A DNA stretch of 64,000 nucleotides from Flavobacteriaceae bacterium MAR_2009_75 (GTDB taxonomy: Bacteria; Bacteroidota; Bacteroidia; Flavobacteriales; Flavobacteriaceae). Positions 47,601-54,967 of this stretch are shown here, piece after piece (position 1 is the stretch's first letter; each line of letters opens with the position of its first letter). The DNA lies in contig PHTZ01000001.1 in the NCBI GenBank assembly GCA_002813285.1, forward strand, positions 2,479,501-2,543,500, read 5' to 3'. The notes under the pieces were generated by a model that saw nothing but the letters and a program-made list of their open reading frames with translations, ran no database searches and was not told the origin of the DNA. The position numbers and the translations under genes were made by a program.

Positions 47601-48240
47601 AAATCTCGTTTCTAAATGAAGCGTAATCTTTATATAATTTTTTAGTGACGTTTTCTTCTTGAGTTAAAGATTCGTCTTTAATCTTTTTCGGAATGTCTTT
47701 CAACAAATATTCAGACGACAGGCAAAGCCAAAGAAGTTCGAAACGTTCTTTTGAAAGCTGAAACAGGTTAAACTCTTCAAAGTCAACGGCGTTGTCAATG
47801 TAAAAACGCAACTTTTCAAAGTTTGAAGTAATCACATAGTTACAGCCGGGTTGGTTGTTTTTATAGCCAAAGGCTTGGGTTTCTACTTTGCTTAAATCGG
47901 TTGTGTTTGTTCCTTTCAGTTCAATTACCGCAAGTGCTGTTGCCAAGGGGTTTAAACCCCTTGATAGAATAGCTCCATCAGTTTTTTTTGAGCCTTTTAT
48001 GTTTTTTAATTCGGTGGTGAGATTAAAGTTGGGCGTCGGGTTTTTGGTGTAGCCCAAAACATTTACAAAAAGGTCAATTAGAAATTCGCCTTGATACTGT
48101 TCCTCTTTCGAGTTTCTAATGTTTTCCTGTATGGTAGGATTATGAAAATGGTTTGTAAATCGCTCGTATGCTTGATCAACTTTTTCATGCTCCAATCCCT
48201 TCAAATATTTGTTTAGAACAGAGTTCTGAAATAAGCTCAT
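44626..48240 (-). CDS. Type IIG restriction-methyltransferase (Eco57I type) with embedded HUH/Y1 transposase domain
   Basis: A 1204-residue enzyme from the ATG at 48238-48240 (MSLFQNSVLNKYL); the longer ORF start lies inside an upstream terminator. The N-terminal nuclease shows Asp88 in TDGAIL and Glu107-x-Lys109 in IELKG (PD-(D/E)XK). The N6-adenine methyltransferase has KDGVFYTPKYITKYIVD (motif X), DPACGSGAF (motif I, from 446), GVDINEESVEIAK (II), KCGNSLIDDP (III) and GNPPY (IV, Asn751). The C-terminus is a TaqI-like target-recognition region. Between motifs III and IV, residues about 563-740 form a complete-looking REP-associated Y1 transposase domain with GDHIHLLL (His635, His637) and NYIQTNRQKH (Tyr704). 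Uninterrupted relatives have only a short linker there. Four REP-like palindromes lie within the gene. No separate methylase or specificity gene is adjacent. Confidence 0.85.
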   Translation of the reverse strand: MSLFQNSVLNKYLKGLEHEKVDQAYERFTNHFHNPTIQENIRNSKEEQYQGEFLIDLFVNVLGYTKNPTPNFNLTTELKNIKGSKKTDGAILSRGLNPLATALAVIELKGTNTTDLSKVETQAFGYKNNQPGCNYVITSNFEKLRFYIDNAVDFEEFNLFQLSKERFELLWLCLSSEYLLKDIPKKIKDESLTQEENVTKKLYKDYASFRNEIFDAIQKENPEYDKLTLFKKTQKLLDRFLFIFFAEDRLLLPPNSIRSIVNQWTDLRDKYDEYFPLYDRFKKYFGYMNTGHKGQQHDIFAYNGGLFAPDEVLDNIKINDDLLYKHTLNLSNYDFESEVSVNILGHIFEHSLNDIDEIQAEIQGVSTEQAKTKRKKDGVFYTPKYITKYIVDNTVGKLCEEKKTELDIHEAEYEKERKGRQKATLKKLTQKLEDYRKWLLQLTICDPACGSGAFLNQALEFLIAEHRYIDELQAKLFGDAMILSEVENAILENNLFGVDINEESVEIAKLSLWLRTAQKGRKLTALNHNIKCGNSLIDDPSVAADKAFHWQSEFPDIFTEKNKKAYHITTALHDSRTSQRMIDYKVRERRELGTNPLPNYTKLEPEEEVIITKEIIAVAEEKQLHIMSYNICGDHIHLLLVCEEDELATLVKHIKGRTARAHNSANGINPLVRERNEKSVSLWTQKYGSKEIKDDEQLRNTINYIQTNRQKHELPTIKGLQPLVSNPILNQTYDQAFAVEYKGGFDVVIGNPPYGAFVSKTEKKYYKINYKVTEYNYDTYNFFFEKSIDILKEEMYLGFITPNTFLVVENGTLLRKYLFQENTLIELFETFNVFPDAVVEPMNIIIKKLRPNSNDVFKVKLENRKTKNAAENKFSYDTLLNNEKLIFNYRESKEEGILFKKIESSSLQLLSVANVTTGIKPYQKGKGIPKQTTDVVKNKPFTSYHKDNDWYPLIRGTQVNRYLTKWDGEYIKYGPWLAEPRKPEIFFEPKLLIRRTDDNLMCTYDNQKFVAINSVHTIQSEKEDLKYLLALINSRLLNWYFRHQNFHMVDKPLAEVKVVFVERLPYKQTCKDKKKVLVKKVEVIIELNKVFYKNLSILLNLLNSKFSINKFSKKLQNWHELDFGEFLKELEKLRKKEAKNANKGFQPLALSEEAEWMQYFNEQKQKATELKAEIDKTDSEIDAMVYELYGLTDEEIQIVEEAMP
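44796..44815. repeat. REP-like palindrome A (20 bp)
   Basis: CAAGGGGTT-GA-AACCCCTTG, near the 3' end of the restriction gene (residues about 1142-1148), encoding KGFQPL. Confidence 0.85.
46071..46090. repeat. REP-like palindrome B (20 bp)
   Basis: CAAGGGGCT-GA-AGCCCCTTG with perfect 9-bp arms, at the C-terminal end of the RAYT segment (residues about 717-723), encoding KGLQPL. Confidence 0.9.
46227..46246. repeat. REP-like palindrome C (20 bp, degenerate)
   Basis: CAAGGGGAT-TA-ATCCCATTG, one arm mismatch, inside the RAYT segment (residues about 665-671), encoding NGINPL. Confidence 0.75.
47944..47963. repeat. REP-like palindrome D (20 bp, perfect)
   Basis: CAAGGGGTTT/AAACCCCTTG, a perfect palindrome in the nuclease domain (residues about 93-99), encoding RGLNPL between the Asp88 and Glu107-x-Lys109 catalytic residues. 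Confidence 0.9.
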
Positions 48241-48328
48241 GTGCGAACGATTTTTATTTTTTAAAAAGGATATAGGGGAAGTTTTAAAAATACAATATTC
48301 ATAGTAATGAAAAAAAATAGCCATTAAC

Positions 48329-48356
48329 AAAAAAGCAGCTACGTAAGCGTAGCTGC
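48329..48356 (-). terminator. Intrinsic terminator of the TIM-barrel gene upstream of the restriction gene
   Basis: GCAGCTACG / CGTAGCTGC stem with a TAAG loop. On the minus strand it is followed by a U run (TTTTTTG). It terminates the gene at 48383-49300, and shows that the restriction gene has its own promoter between about 48240 and 48330. Confidence 0.8.
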
Positions 48357-48382
48357 CTTATTGTTTTGCTGAAACTCTTGGT

Positions 48383-49300
48383 CTACAGAAAATTATCTTC
48401 TTGTTTATAGGCATCAATAACCGCCTGCTCGCCTGCTTTACCAGATTTTGAATTGCCATGCTCCATACCAAGTACGCCATCGAATCCTTTTTCATGAATC
48501 CATTTGAACACATTTTTATAGTTGATTTCGCCCGTTGTCGGCTCTTTACGGCCCGGGTTGTCGCCAATTTGAATATAGGCGATCTCATCCCAAGTGAGTC
48601 CCATATTATGAATCAGATGACCTTCGGTCTTTTGCAAATGATATACATCGTACAAAATTTTACAGGCAGGGCTATCTACACCTTTACAGATCATATACGT
48701 CTGGTCTGAATTCTGTAAGTACAGGTCAGGTGAGTCAGATAACGGTTCTAAAACCATGACTAGTCCGTGAGGCTCTAAAATTTCGGCTCCTCGCTTCAGG
48801 GCCTCGATAACGTTTGCGTCTTGAACGCCAATAGGTAGCCTTCTCTCGTATCCGCCGGGTACAACGGTCATCCACTTGGCATTACAACGCTTGGCAACGT
48901 CAACGGCGCGTTTGCAGCCATTTAAAAAAATATCAATATGTTCTTGTTTGCCCGCTGCTAACGTATTGGCCATATTACCCCCTTTATCTACTACAAAAAC
49001 GCCCATGGTCATACCCCGTTTGGCCAAAGTTTCGCCCATTTTGGTTTGCATGGCTACATCTCTCTTCATCATTCCATTATCTTCAAAAGCTGTAAACCCT
49101 TGGTCGGCCATAAAATTGATTTGATCGATAGGATCTTCCCCTGCCAATTCTTTGAACATGCCAAGATGAGGGGCATATTTCAAATTGAATTTATGAGGAG
49201 CTGAGCTTGCAGCAGTTCCGTTGGCCATAGCAAACGAGCTACCTAGAGACAAGGCTCCGCCGGTAAGTGCCGATTTCTGTATAAAATTTCTTCTTTTCAT
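48383..49300 (-). CDS. Tat-exported hydroxypyruvate isomerase-like TIM-barrel protein
   Basis: A 305-residue protein with a twin-arginine signal (MKRRNFIQKSALTGGALSLG) and the xylose-isomerase-like AP-endonuclease-2 TIM barrel. Typical strands are YAPHLGMFKELAGEDPID, LEPHGLVMVLEPLSDSPDLY with a metal-ligand Glu, and ILYDVYHLQKTEGHLIHNM with Asp/His ligands, ending in GVLGMEHGNSKSG. It would isomerise or epimerise a sugar acid or keto-sugar in the periplasm. It leads the sugar-oxidation cluster and has its own terminator. Confidence 0.82.
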   Translation of the reverse strand: MKRRNFIQKSALTGGALSLGSSFAMANGTAASSAPHKFNLKYAPHLGMFKELAGEDPIDQINFMADQGFTAFEDNGMMKRDVAMQTKMGETLAKRGMTMGVFVVDKGGNMANTLAAGKQEHIDIFLNGCKRAVDVAKRCNAKWMTVVPGGYERRLPIGVQDANVIEALKRGAEILEPHGLVMVLEPLSDSPDLYLQNSDQTYMICKGVDSPACKILYDVYHLQKTEGHLIHNMGLTWDEIAYIQIGDNPGRKEPTTGEINYKNVFKWIHEKGFDGVLGMEHGNSKSGKAGEQAVIDAYKQEDNFL

Positions 49301-49336
49301 CTTGGTGTAAGTTTGGTTATAGTTTAAAATTGAAGT

Positions 49337-49381
49337 TAAAAAAAAGAGTTGAAGGCAATTAGATGTAGGCCCTCAACTCTT
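49337..49381 (-). terminator. Intrinsic terminator of the GMC operon
   Basis: AAGAGTTGA / TCAACTCTT stem (49344-49352 and 49373-49381). On the minus strand it is followed by a U run from the A-tract at 49337-49343. Confidence 0.7.
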
Positions 49382-49403
49382 AAGTCATTGATTTAAATAG
49401 CTT

Positions 49404-50051
49404 TTAAAGCGACCATGCCTTGCCGCCGGTCAATTCTTGTGGGTCTGCACAGGCTATATATTCACCAGGTACAGGTAAATAGGCCAACACCTCTTCACCG
49501 ACATACTCTGAACTCTTATAGCCCAAAATAGTCAAACCTCGAAGGTTATTGGCAAACGCAAAACGCGAAATGCCATCATCTAAAAGAGGTTCTTTGCCCT
49601 CTGCAATGGCTTCATGGTACTGTTTTATAGCCTCAAAATTTTGAGCTTCATTATCTTTCGACACTTTTAAGGCATCCGCTAAAACAGGTTCGAGCTCTTC
49701 TATGGTCAATTCTCCCGCTTTTTCTTTTCCAGAATCCTTTAGTGCTTTTTCCATAAATCTGCCCATAGACATTTTCACGAAATTTTGCTGGTCTTCTTTC
49801 ATTACCTGATCTGCAAAACGGTCAATAAAAAGATGTACTTGGGTCTCGGAAGCTGAAGGGGTATCTGTTTTAGGAAGAATAATATCTACTAATTTCGTCA
49901 GAACCGCTCCCTCATCTTTGCTGAAAAAGTCCGGGGTCCATTCAAAAACGGTTTCCTCTTTACAACTTTGAACGACGCTGATCAAAGTTGGGGTGGCAAC
50001 GGTATAACCGAGCGCCAGCCCCATATTTTTGAGTGCTTTTCTTCTATCCAT
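49404..50051 (-). CDS. Gluconate 2-dehydrogenase subunit 3 family protein (small subunit)
   Basis: A 215-residue Tat-exported protein: MDRRKALKNMGLALGYTVATP with a possible lipobox VVQSC. The body, FEWTPDFFSKDEGAVLTKLVDIILPKTDTPSASE, is the subunit-3 pattern. It helps export and fold the GMC subunit, which has no signal of its own, and so pairs with the gene upstream. Its start shares one base with the GMC stop, confirming an operon. Confidence 0.88.
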   Translation of the reverse strand: MDRRKALKNMGLALGYTVATPTLISVVQSCKEETVFEWTPDFFSKDEGAVLTKLVDIILPKTDTPSASETQVHLFIDRFADQVMKEDQQNFVKMSMGRFMEKALKDSGKEKAGELTIEELEPVLADALKVSKDNEAQNFEAIKQYHEAIAEGKEPLLDDGISRFAFANNLRGLTILGYKSSEYVGEEVLAYLPVPGEYIACADPQELTGGKAWSL

Positions 50052-51760
50052 TATATATTTCCTTTTTTAAGTTCTTTCACCGCATGATCTGCTGCTCTAG
50101 CGGTAAATGCCATATAGGTCAATGAGGGGTTCACGCAACTTGCAGAGGTCATAAAAGACCCATCTGTAACGTACACGTTAGGTACATCGTGCAGCGCATT
50201 ATTAGCGTTAAGAACCGATGTTCTTCTGTTTCTGCCCATTCGTGCGGTACCCATTTCGTGAATGCCCAGACCAAGCGCCCCGGGATTATCGTACGGGGTA
50301 ACATCTCTCATGCCGGCAGCTTCGAGCATTTCAACGGCCGACTCTTTCATGTCTTCACGCATCTTCCATTCATTCTCTTTGAACTCTGCATCAAAGGTGG
50401 CGGTAGGCAAGCCCCATTGGTCTAATTTTTCATAGTCGAGGGTAAACCTGTTTTCTTCGTAAGGCAGTACTTCACCAAAACCGGTCATGCCAAATGACCA
50501 GCCCCCTGGTTTAAGAATTGCGTCTTTAAGATCGGCACCGTATGAAAGTTCGGCAACGGTTTCTTCCCAATTACCTCTAGAGGCACCTCCTTGGTATCCG
50601 AAACCGCGCTTGTACTCCCGGTTTGAGTCTCCTCCTAGGTTTCTAAACCTTGGAATGTAAAAACCACTTGGTTTTCTTCCTTTGTAATATTTGTCTTCAA
50701 AACCATCGAATTTACCACGTGCACCCACACCTAAGTGGTGATCCATAATATTACGCCCTAACTGATCTGAGTCGTTACCCATTCCGTTGGGAAAACGGTC
50801 CGATTTCGATTGCATCAATATCGACGTCGAAGCTATAGCTGAGGCACAAAGGAAAATGACCTTGGCCTTGAATTCGTAATGTTCTTTGGTTACGCGGTCG
50901 ATTACTTTAACACCAACGGCCTTTTTTGTATCGGCATCGTACATAATTTCGTGTACGATCGAATCTGGTCGCAAAGTCATATTACCAGTCGCCTCGGCAG
51001 CAGGCAAGGTAGAAGATAGACTGCTGAAGTAAGCCCCAAAAGGACATCCTCTGATACATCTATTTCTAAATTGACATTTAGTTCTGCCATCAAACTCTTT
51101 GGTACCTGTAATATGAGCAGTTCTACCCGGAGTTACAACACGACCTCCAAAACTATCTGAAACCTTTTCCCTAAAATGTTGCTCAAGGCAGTTAAGCTCC
51201 ATTGGGGGCAAGAAGTCACTGTCAGGTAGTTGAGGTAAATTTAAAGCCTCACCACTAACACCGATATAGTTTTCAACCTTGGCGTACCAGGGTGCAATAT
51301 CTTTATATCGAACCGGCCAATCGATAGAGATCCCTTCTCGGGCATTCGCGCCGAAATCTATATCGCTCCACCGATAACTTTGTCGGCCCCACTGTAATGA
51401 ACGGCCGCCGACATGGTAACCTCGCATCCAGTCAAAACGTTTGGTTTCATTATAAGGGTGTTCTAAATCGTTTACAAACCACATGTGACTAGCTTGGCTT
51501 GTAGTATAGCCTGTTCTATTTTGCTTGGGCTGTTTTTCTATAATTTCTTTTGTAGCGGCTCCTGCATTGGGAAAATCCCACGGGTCTTTATTTGCGGTTT
51601 CGTAATCATCGATATGCTTTACCATTCTGCCACGTTCCAATACCAAGGTTTTCAGTCCGCTCTCACAAAGTTCCTTTGCGGCCCATCCGCCACTAATTCC
51701 AGTACCGACCACGATAGCATCATAAGATTCTTGCTCTTCGTTGTAATAAAATTTGCTCAT
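50051..51760 (-). CDS. GMC-family oxidoreductase (sugar dehydrogenase catalytic subunit)
   Basis: A 569-residue FAD enzyme. The ADP-binding GxGxxG motif is in AIVVGTGISGGWAAKELCES. The catalytic C-terminal pair is GIHEMGTARMG (His) with SCVNPSLTYMAF (Asn). A cysteine cluster CQFRNRCIRGCPFGAY fits the [3Fe-4S]-binding site of multi-subunit fructose or glucose dehydrogenases. It has no signal peptide and probably travels with the small subunit. It likely oxidises a glycoside at a hydroxyl, most plausibly C3, since a DUF1080 3-keto-disaccharide hydrolase lies nearby. Confidence 0.88.
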   Translation of the reverse strand: MSKFYYNEEQESYDAIVVGTGISGGWAAKELCESGLKTLVLERGRMVKHIDDYETANKDPWDFPNAGAATKEIIEKQPKQNRTGYTTSQASHMWFVNDLEHPYNETKRFDWMRGYHVGGRSLQWGRQSYRWSDIDFGANAREGISIDWPVRYKDIAPWYAKVENYIGVSGEALNLPQLPDSDFLPPMELNCLEQHFREKVSDSFGGRVVTPGRTAHITGTKEFDGRTKCQFRNRCIRGCPFGAYFSSLSSTLPAAEATGNMTLRPDSIVHEIMYDADTKKAVGVKVIDRVTKEHYEFKAKVIFLCASAIASTSILMQSKSDRFPNGMGNDSDQLGRNIMDHHLGVGARGKFDGFEDKYYKGRKPSGFYIPRFRNLGGDSNREYKRGFGYQGGASRGNWEETVAELSYGADLKDAILKPGGWSFGMTGFGEVLPYEENRFTLDYEKLDQWGLPTATFDAEFKENEWKMREDMKESAVEMLEAAGMRDVTPYDNPGALGLGIHEMGTARMGRNRRTSVLNANNALHDVPNVYVTDGSFMTSASCVNPSLTYMAFTARAADHAVKELKKGNI

Positions 51761-51900
51761 TTACAAGATTGTTTAGTCCATAAATTTATTAAATATTAAA
51801 TTAATTTTCTACATTTATTCGCCATATACCTTAATAGTATCGCATATTCGCATGCGATGAGACTCCAAATCCTTTAAAGACAATTAACTAATCAAAACAA

Positions 51901-52896
51901 ATGAAAAGAAGAAGGTTTATTCAAAATAGTTCAAAAGCAGGTGTTGCATTATCGATAATGGGTGTTTACGCTTGTAAAGAAACTAAAAAGAAAGATGGTG
52001 AAAGCGCAGAAAGTTCAGAGATGGAAATGGAAGCTGCCGATCCTTTTTTCAAACTCTCTTTAGCTCAATGGTCAATTCATAAAATGATTCGTGAAGATGG
52101 TGTAGATCCTTACACATTCGCTGAAAAAGCGAAAAATTGGGGCTTTACCGGTCTCGAGTATGTGAGTCAGCTTTACCCTGCTGATTTAGAAAACAATGAC
52201 TATTCACCAGAGGCTATGGCCGCTTTTGTTGAGAAGTCTAATGCCGAAGCTGAAAAGCACGGTATGCAGAACGTTCTGATTATGATCGATCGACAGGGGA
52301 ATCTTGCGGTTAGTGATGAGAACGAGAGAAATGAAACTGTAGAAAAACATAAAAAGTGGGTCGATGCCGCTCAAGCAATGGGATGCCATGCCATTCGTGT
52401 GAACCTGAACGGAAGCGATAATCCCGAAGAATGGAAAAAGAATTCTATCGATGGTCTTACCAAGTTAAGTACCTATGCTAAAAGCAAGGGAATTAATGTA
52501 CTTGTAGAAAACCACGGCGGACTATCATCTAACGGAGCACTTCATGCCGAAGTAATGAAGGCCGTCAATATGGATAATTGTGGTACACTACCTGATTTTG
52601 GTAATTTCTGTATTAAGAGAAAAGAAGGTACTTGGGACTGTGAAGATATGTACGACATCTATAAAGGAGTAGAAGAACTGATGCCTTATGCCAAGGCGGT
52701 AAGTGCCAAATCACATGATTTTGATGCAGAAGGCAATGAAACAGAAATCGATTATGTAAAAATGCTTGAAATCGTAAAGGATCACGGTTATACCGGCTAT
52801 GTGGGGGTAGAATATGAAGGCAGCGAATTAGACGAAGAGGCCGGTATAATTGCAACTAAAGAGCTCTTGATCGAGGCGGCCAAGAAGCTGGGCTAA
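51901..52896 (+). CDS. Exported TIM-barrel sugar phosphate isomerase/epimerase-like lipoprotein
   Basis: A 331-residue protein with a Tat-like start MKRRRFIQNSSKAGVALSIM and a possible lipobox GVYAC. The AP-endonuclease-2 fold is seen in LSLAQWSIHKMIREDG, NVLIMIDRQGNL, INVLVENHGGLSSNG (metal Glu) and LPDFGNFCIKRKEG, ending in YTGYVGVEYEGSELDEE. Substrate is unknown, but relatives process sugars. It is divergent from the GMC operon with about 140 bp between them, a shared promoter region. Confidence 0.8.
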   Translation: MKRRRFIQNSSKAGVALSIMGVYACKETKKKDGESAESSEMEMEAADPFFKLSLAQWSIHKMIREDGVDPYTFAEKAKNWGFTGLEYVSQLYPADLENNDYSPEAMAAFVEKSNAEAEKHGMQNVLIMIDRQGNLAVSDENERNETVEKHKKWVDAAQAMGCHAIRVNLNGSDNPEEWKKNSIDGLTKLSTYAKSKGINVLVENHGGLSSNGALHAEVMKAVNMDNCGTLPDFGNFCIKRKEGTWDCEDMYDIYKGVEELMPYAKAVSAKSHDFDAEGNETEIDYVKMLEIVKDHGYTGYVGVEYEGSELDEEAGIIATKELLIEAAKKLG

Positions 52897-52929
52897 TATT
52901 AACACCAAAACCAAAGACCAAAATCTCTA

Positions 52930-53373
52930 GTGAAATCATTTTTCAACCAACTGTTCGATTACAATTTCTTTTGTAACAAGAAGATTATTGAGTATTGTGA
53001 AACGCTCGATATTGTGCCCGAAAAAAGTATTTGGCTATTTAGTCATTTGCTCAATGCGCATCATATCTGGAATGCAAGATTACTTGAAGATCAACCAGAA
53101 TATGGGGTTTTTCAAATTCATGAGTTGAATGCTTGGCACGATATACATTATGAGAATCAGCGAAGTTCTTTTCATATTGTCTCGAGCATAGATGATTTTG
53201 AGCGACGTATAGATTACGAAGATTCGAATGGTGGGCTGTATACGAATACCGTTCACGACATGCTCTTTCATATCATCAATCATTCTACCCATCATAGAGG
53301 TCAGATTGCCACGAATTTTAGAATGAATGACATTGAGCCCTTGGTGACTGACTATGTATTTTATAAGAGATAG
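52930..53373 (+). CDS. DinB family protein
   Basis: A 147-residue four-helix-bundle protein with a GTG start. Metal-binding histidines fit DinB/YfiT: HLLNAHHIWNARLL in helix two and IINHSTHHRGQIATNFR in helix four. DinB family members are often thiol-dependent metal hydrolases or transferases; the name does not imply DNA-damage control here. It lies 33 bp after the TIM-barrel gene on the same strand. Confidence 0.88.
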   Translation: MKSFFNQLFDYNFFCNKKIIEYCETLDIVPEKSIWLFSHLLNAHHIWNARLLEDQPEYGVFQIHELNAWHDIHYENQRSSFHIVSSIDDFERRIDYEDSNGGLYTNTVHDMLFHIINHSTHHRGQIATNFRMNDIEPLVTDYVFYKR

Positions 53374-53756
53374 TGGGTTTAAAGCAACAGGGTAGCTTTT
53401 AAAATAAAACCTCTCAAATTTATGTGTTGAACATCTGGTTCGACATAAGCTTAAATAATATGATTAAATCAGGGCGCTTTACTGGCGCCCTTTGCAATTG
53501 AACCGATTGCTAAACTGTAGTTCTACACCAATTGGTTTGTAGTGGTCTAAAAAATCGCGACGATTATATATTGCCCGAGGCAACGCAGATAGGACTAATC
53601 TATCTAAAATATTGTGCGGCTTTAGTACTTATTAGTGTTAGTTTTATATTTCATTTTGCTCAAAAACGAAAAAATAGCCCATAAATCGTGGCTATTTTAT
53701 TAAATTGTTACCCTTAAATCAAAAACAACTTTTCACTCATTAAATAGGATTTACAA
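53374..53756. other. Intergenic gap with two hairpins
   Basis: 380 bp without a gene. A GC-rich hairpin AGGGCGC-N7-GCGCCCT lies at 53471-53491, with only a short T tail. A second hairpin AAAATAGCC / GGCTATTTT lies at 53671-53698, followed by AT-rich DNA. The first probably ends the DinB transcript. The second is close to the start of the next gene and could be a terminator or 5' leader element. Confidence 0.45.
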
Positions 53757-54896
53757 ATGCCAAAGAAAATTAGATTAGGAATTTTAGGAGGTGGAGGCGA
53801 TTCACTTATAGGTGTGCTTCACCGAGTGGCTTCACACATTAATGACAATTATGAAATAGTAGGTGCGGTATTCAACCCAGATTATAAAGAGAATATAAAA
53901 TTTGCAGAGGAAATCGATGTGCCTACGAATAGAATATACACCGATTTCGATACCATGGTCGAGGAAGAAATGAAACTTCCGGAAGATGAGCGAATTCAGG
54001 TGTGCTCTATTCTTACGCCTAATTTTCTTCACTTTCCGATGGCCAAAAAATTACTGGAGAATGGTTTTCACGTAATCTGTGAAAAACCAATGACGACTAC
54101 GCTGCAAGAGGCTAAAATATTGGAAGAGACCCATAAGAAGGCAGGAACCGTATTTGCTCTTACTCATACATATACCGGTTACCCGATGGTACGTCAAATG
54201 CGTGAAATGATCAAAGAAGGGGTCTTGGGCAAAATACATAAAATCGATGCCAGATATTACCAAGGTTGGATCAACCCAATTATTCATGATAAAGAAAAGA
54301 GATCTAGTGTTTGGAGGTTAGACCCTAAAAAAGCAGGTATAAGTTCTTGTATGGGCGATATCGGGGTGCACGCCTTCAATATGGTCGAATACACTACTGG
54401 GCTTGAGGTAAAATCACTTTTATGTGATTTCAATTATCTGTATGAAGACAATCAAATGGATGTTGATGGTACAGTGTTAATTCGTATGGGTGACCATGTG
54501 AAAGGGGTTATTCGCGGCAGTCAAGTAGCTACAGGTGAAGAAAATGGCTTGGCCATTTCAATTTACGGAGAGAAAGCTTCATTCAGATGGGAGCAGGAAA
54601 AACCGAACTTTCTGTATGTAATGAGCGATACCGAACCCACCAAAATTTACAAACCAGGCCATGCCTACAATAGCGAGTTCTCTTTAGACGGTACGAAGCT
54701 TCCGGCAGGCCACCCTGAGGGAATTTTTGACTCTATGGCCAATATTTATTTGGGGGTCGCGCGTGCTATTCGAGGTGAGAGCCAAAGTGATGGTGCTTAC
54801 CCTACGATGAAAGACGGGGTAAGGGGAATGAATTTTATTGAGGCCACCGTAGAATCTCATAAAAATGGCAACACATGGGTAGAAATGGAAGATTAA
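53757..54896 (+). CDS. Gfo/Idh/MocA family oxidoreductase (cytoplasmic)
   Basis: A 379-residue NAD(P)-dependent sugar dehydrogenase without a signal peptide. The Rossmann motif is LGILGGGGDSLIGVL, the family EKP is in VICEKPMTTTLQEA, and the catalytic-side motif DIGVHAFNM follows (Asp and His). Relatives oxidise 3-keto sugars, inositol or related polyols. Its position between the TIM-barrel genes supports a shared pathway. A bidirectional terminator ends it. Confidence 0.9.
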   Translation: MPKKIRLGILGGGGDSLIGVLHRVASHINDNYEIVGAVFNPDYKENIKFAEEIDVPTNRIYTDFDTMVEEEMKLPEDERIQVCSILTPNFLHFPMAKKLLENGFHVICEKPMTTTLQEAKILEETHKKAGTVFALTHTYTGYPMVRQMREMIKEGVLGKIHKIDARYYQGWINPIIHDKEKRSSVWRLDPKKAGISSCMGDIGVHAFNMVEYTTGLEVKSLLCDFNYLYEDNQMDVDGTVLIRMGDHVKGVIRGSQVATGEENGLAISIYGEKASFRWEQEKPNFLYVMSDTEPTKIYKPGHAYNSEFSLDGTKLPAGHPEGIFDSMANIYLGVARAIRGESQSDGAYPTMKDGVRGMNFIEATVESHKNGNTWVEMED

Positions 54897-54924
54897 TAAT
54901 CTACCTAATTATTTAAATTGATAT

Positions 54925-54956
54925 AATAACCCCGAAAATTTTCGGGGTTATTTTTT
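54925..54956. terminator. Bidirectional intrinsic terminator
   Basis: A perfect inverted repeat AATAACCCCGAAAA/TTTTCGGGGTTATT followed by T residues, between convergent genes. Confidence 0.85.
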
Positions 54957-54967
54957 GTGCAAGGTTT

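Noticed and set aside
48241-48330. Longer N-terminus of the restriction gene (30 extra codons)
   Set aside because: Those codons are mostly hydrophobic or AT-rich and run back toward a terminator hairpin; MSLFQNSVLNKYL is the typical family start.
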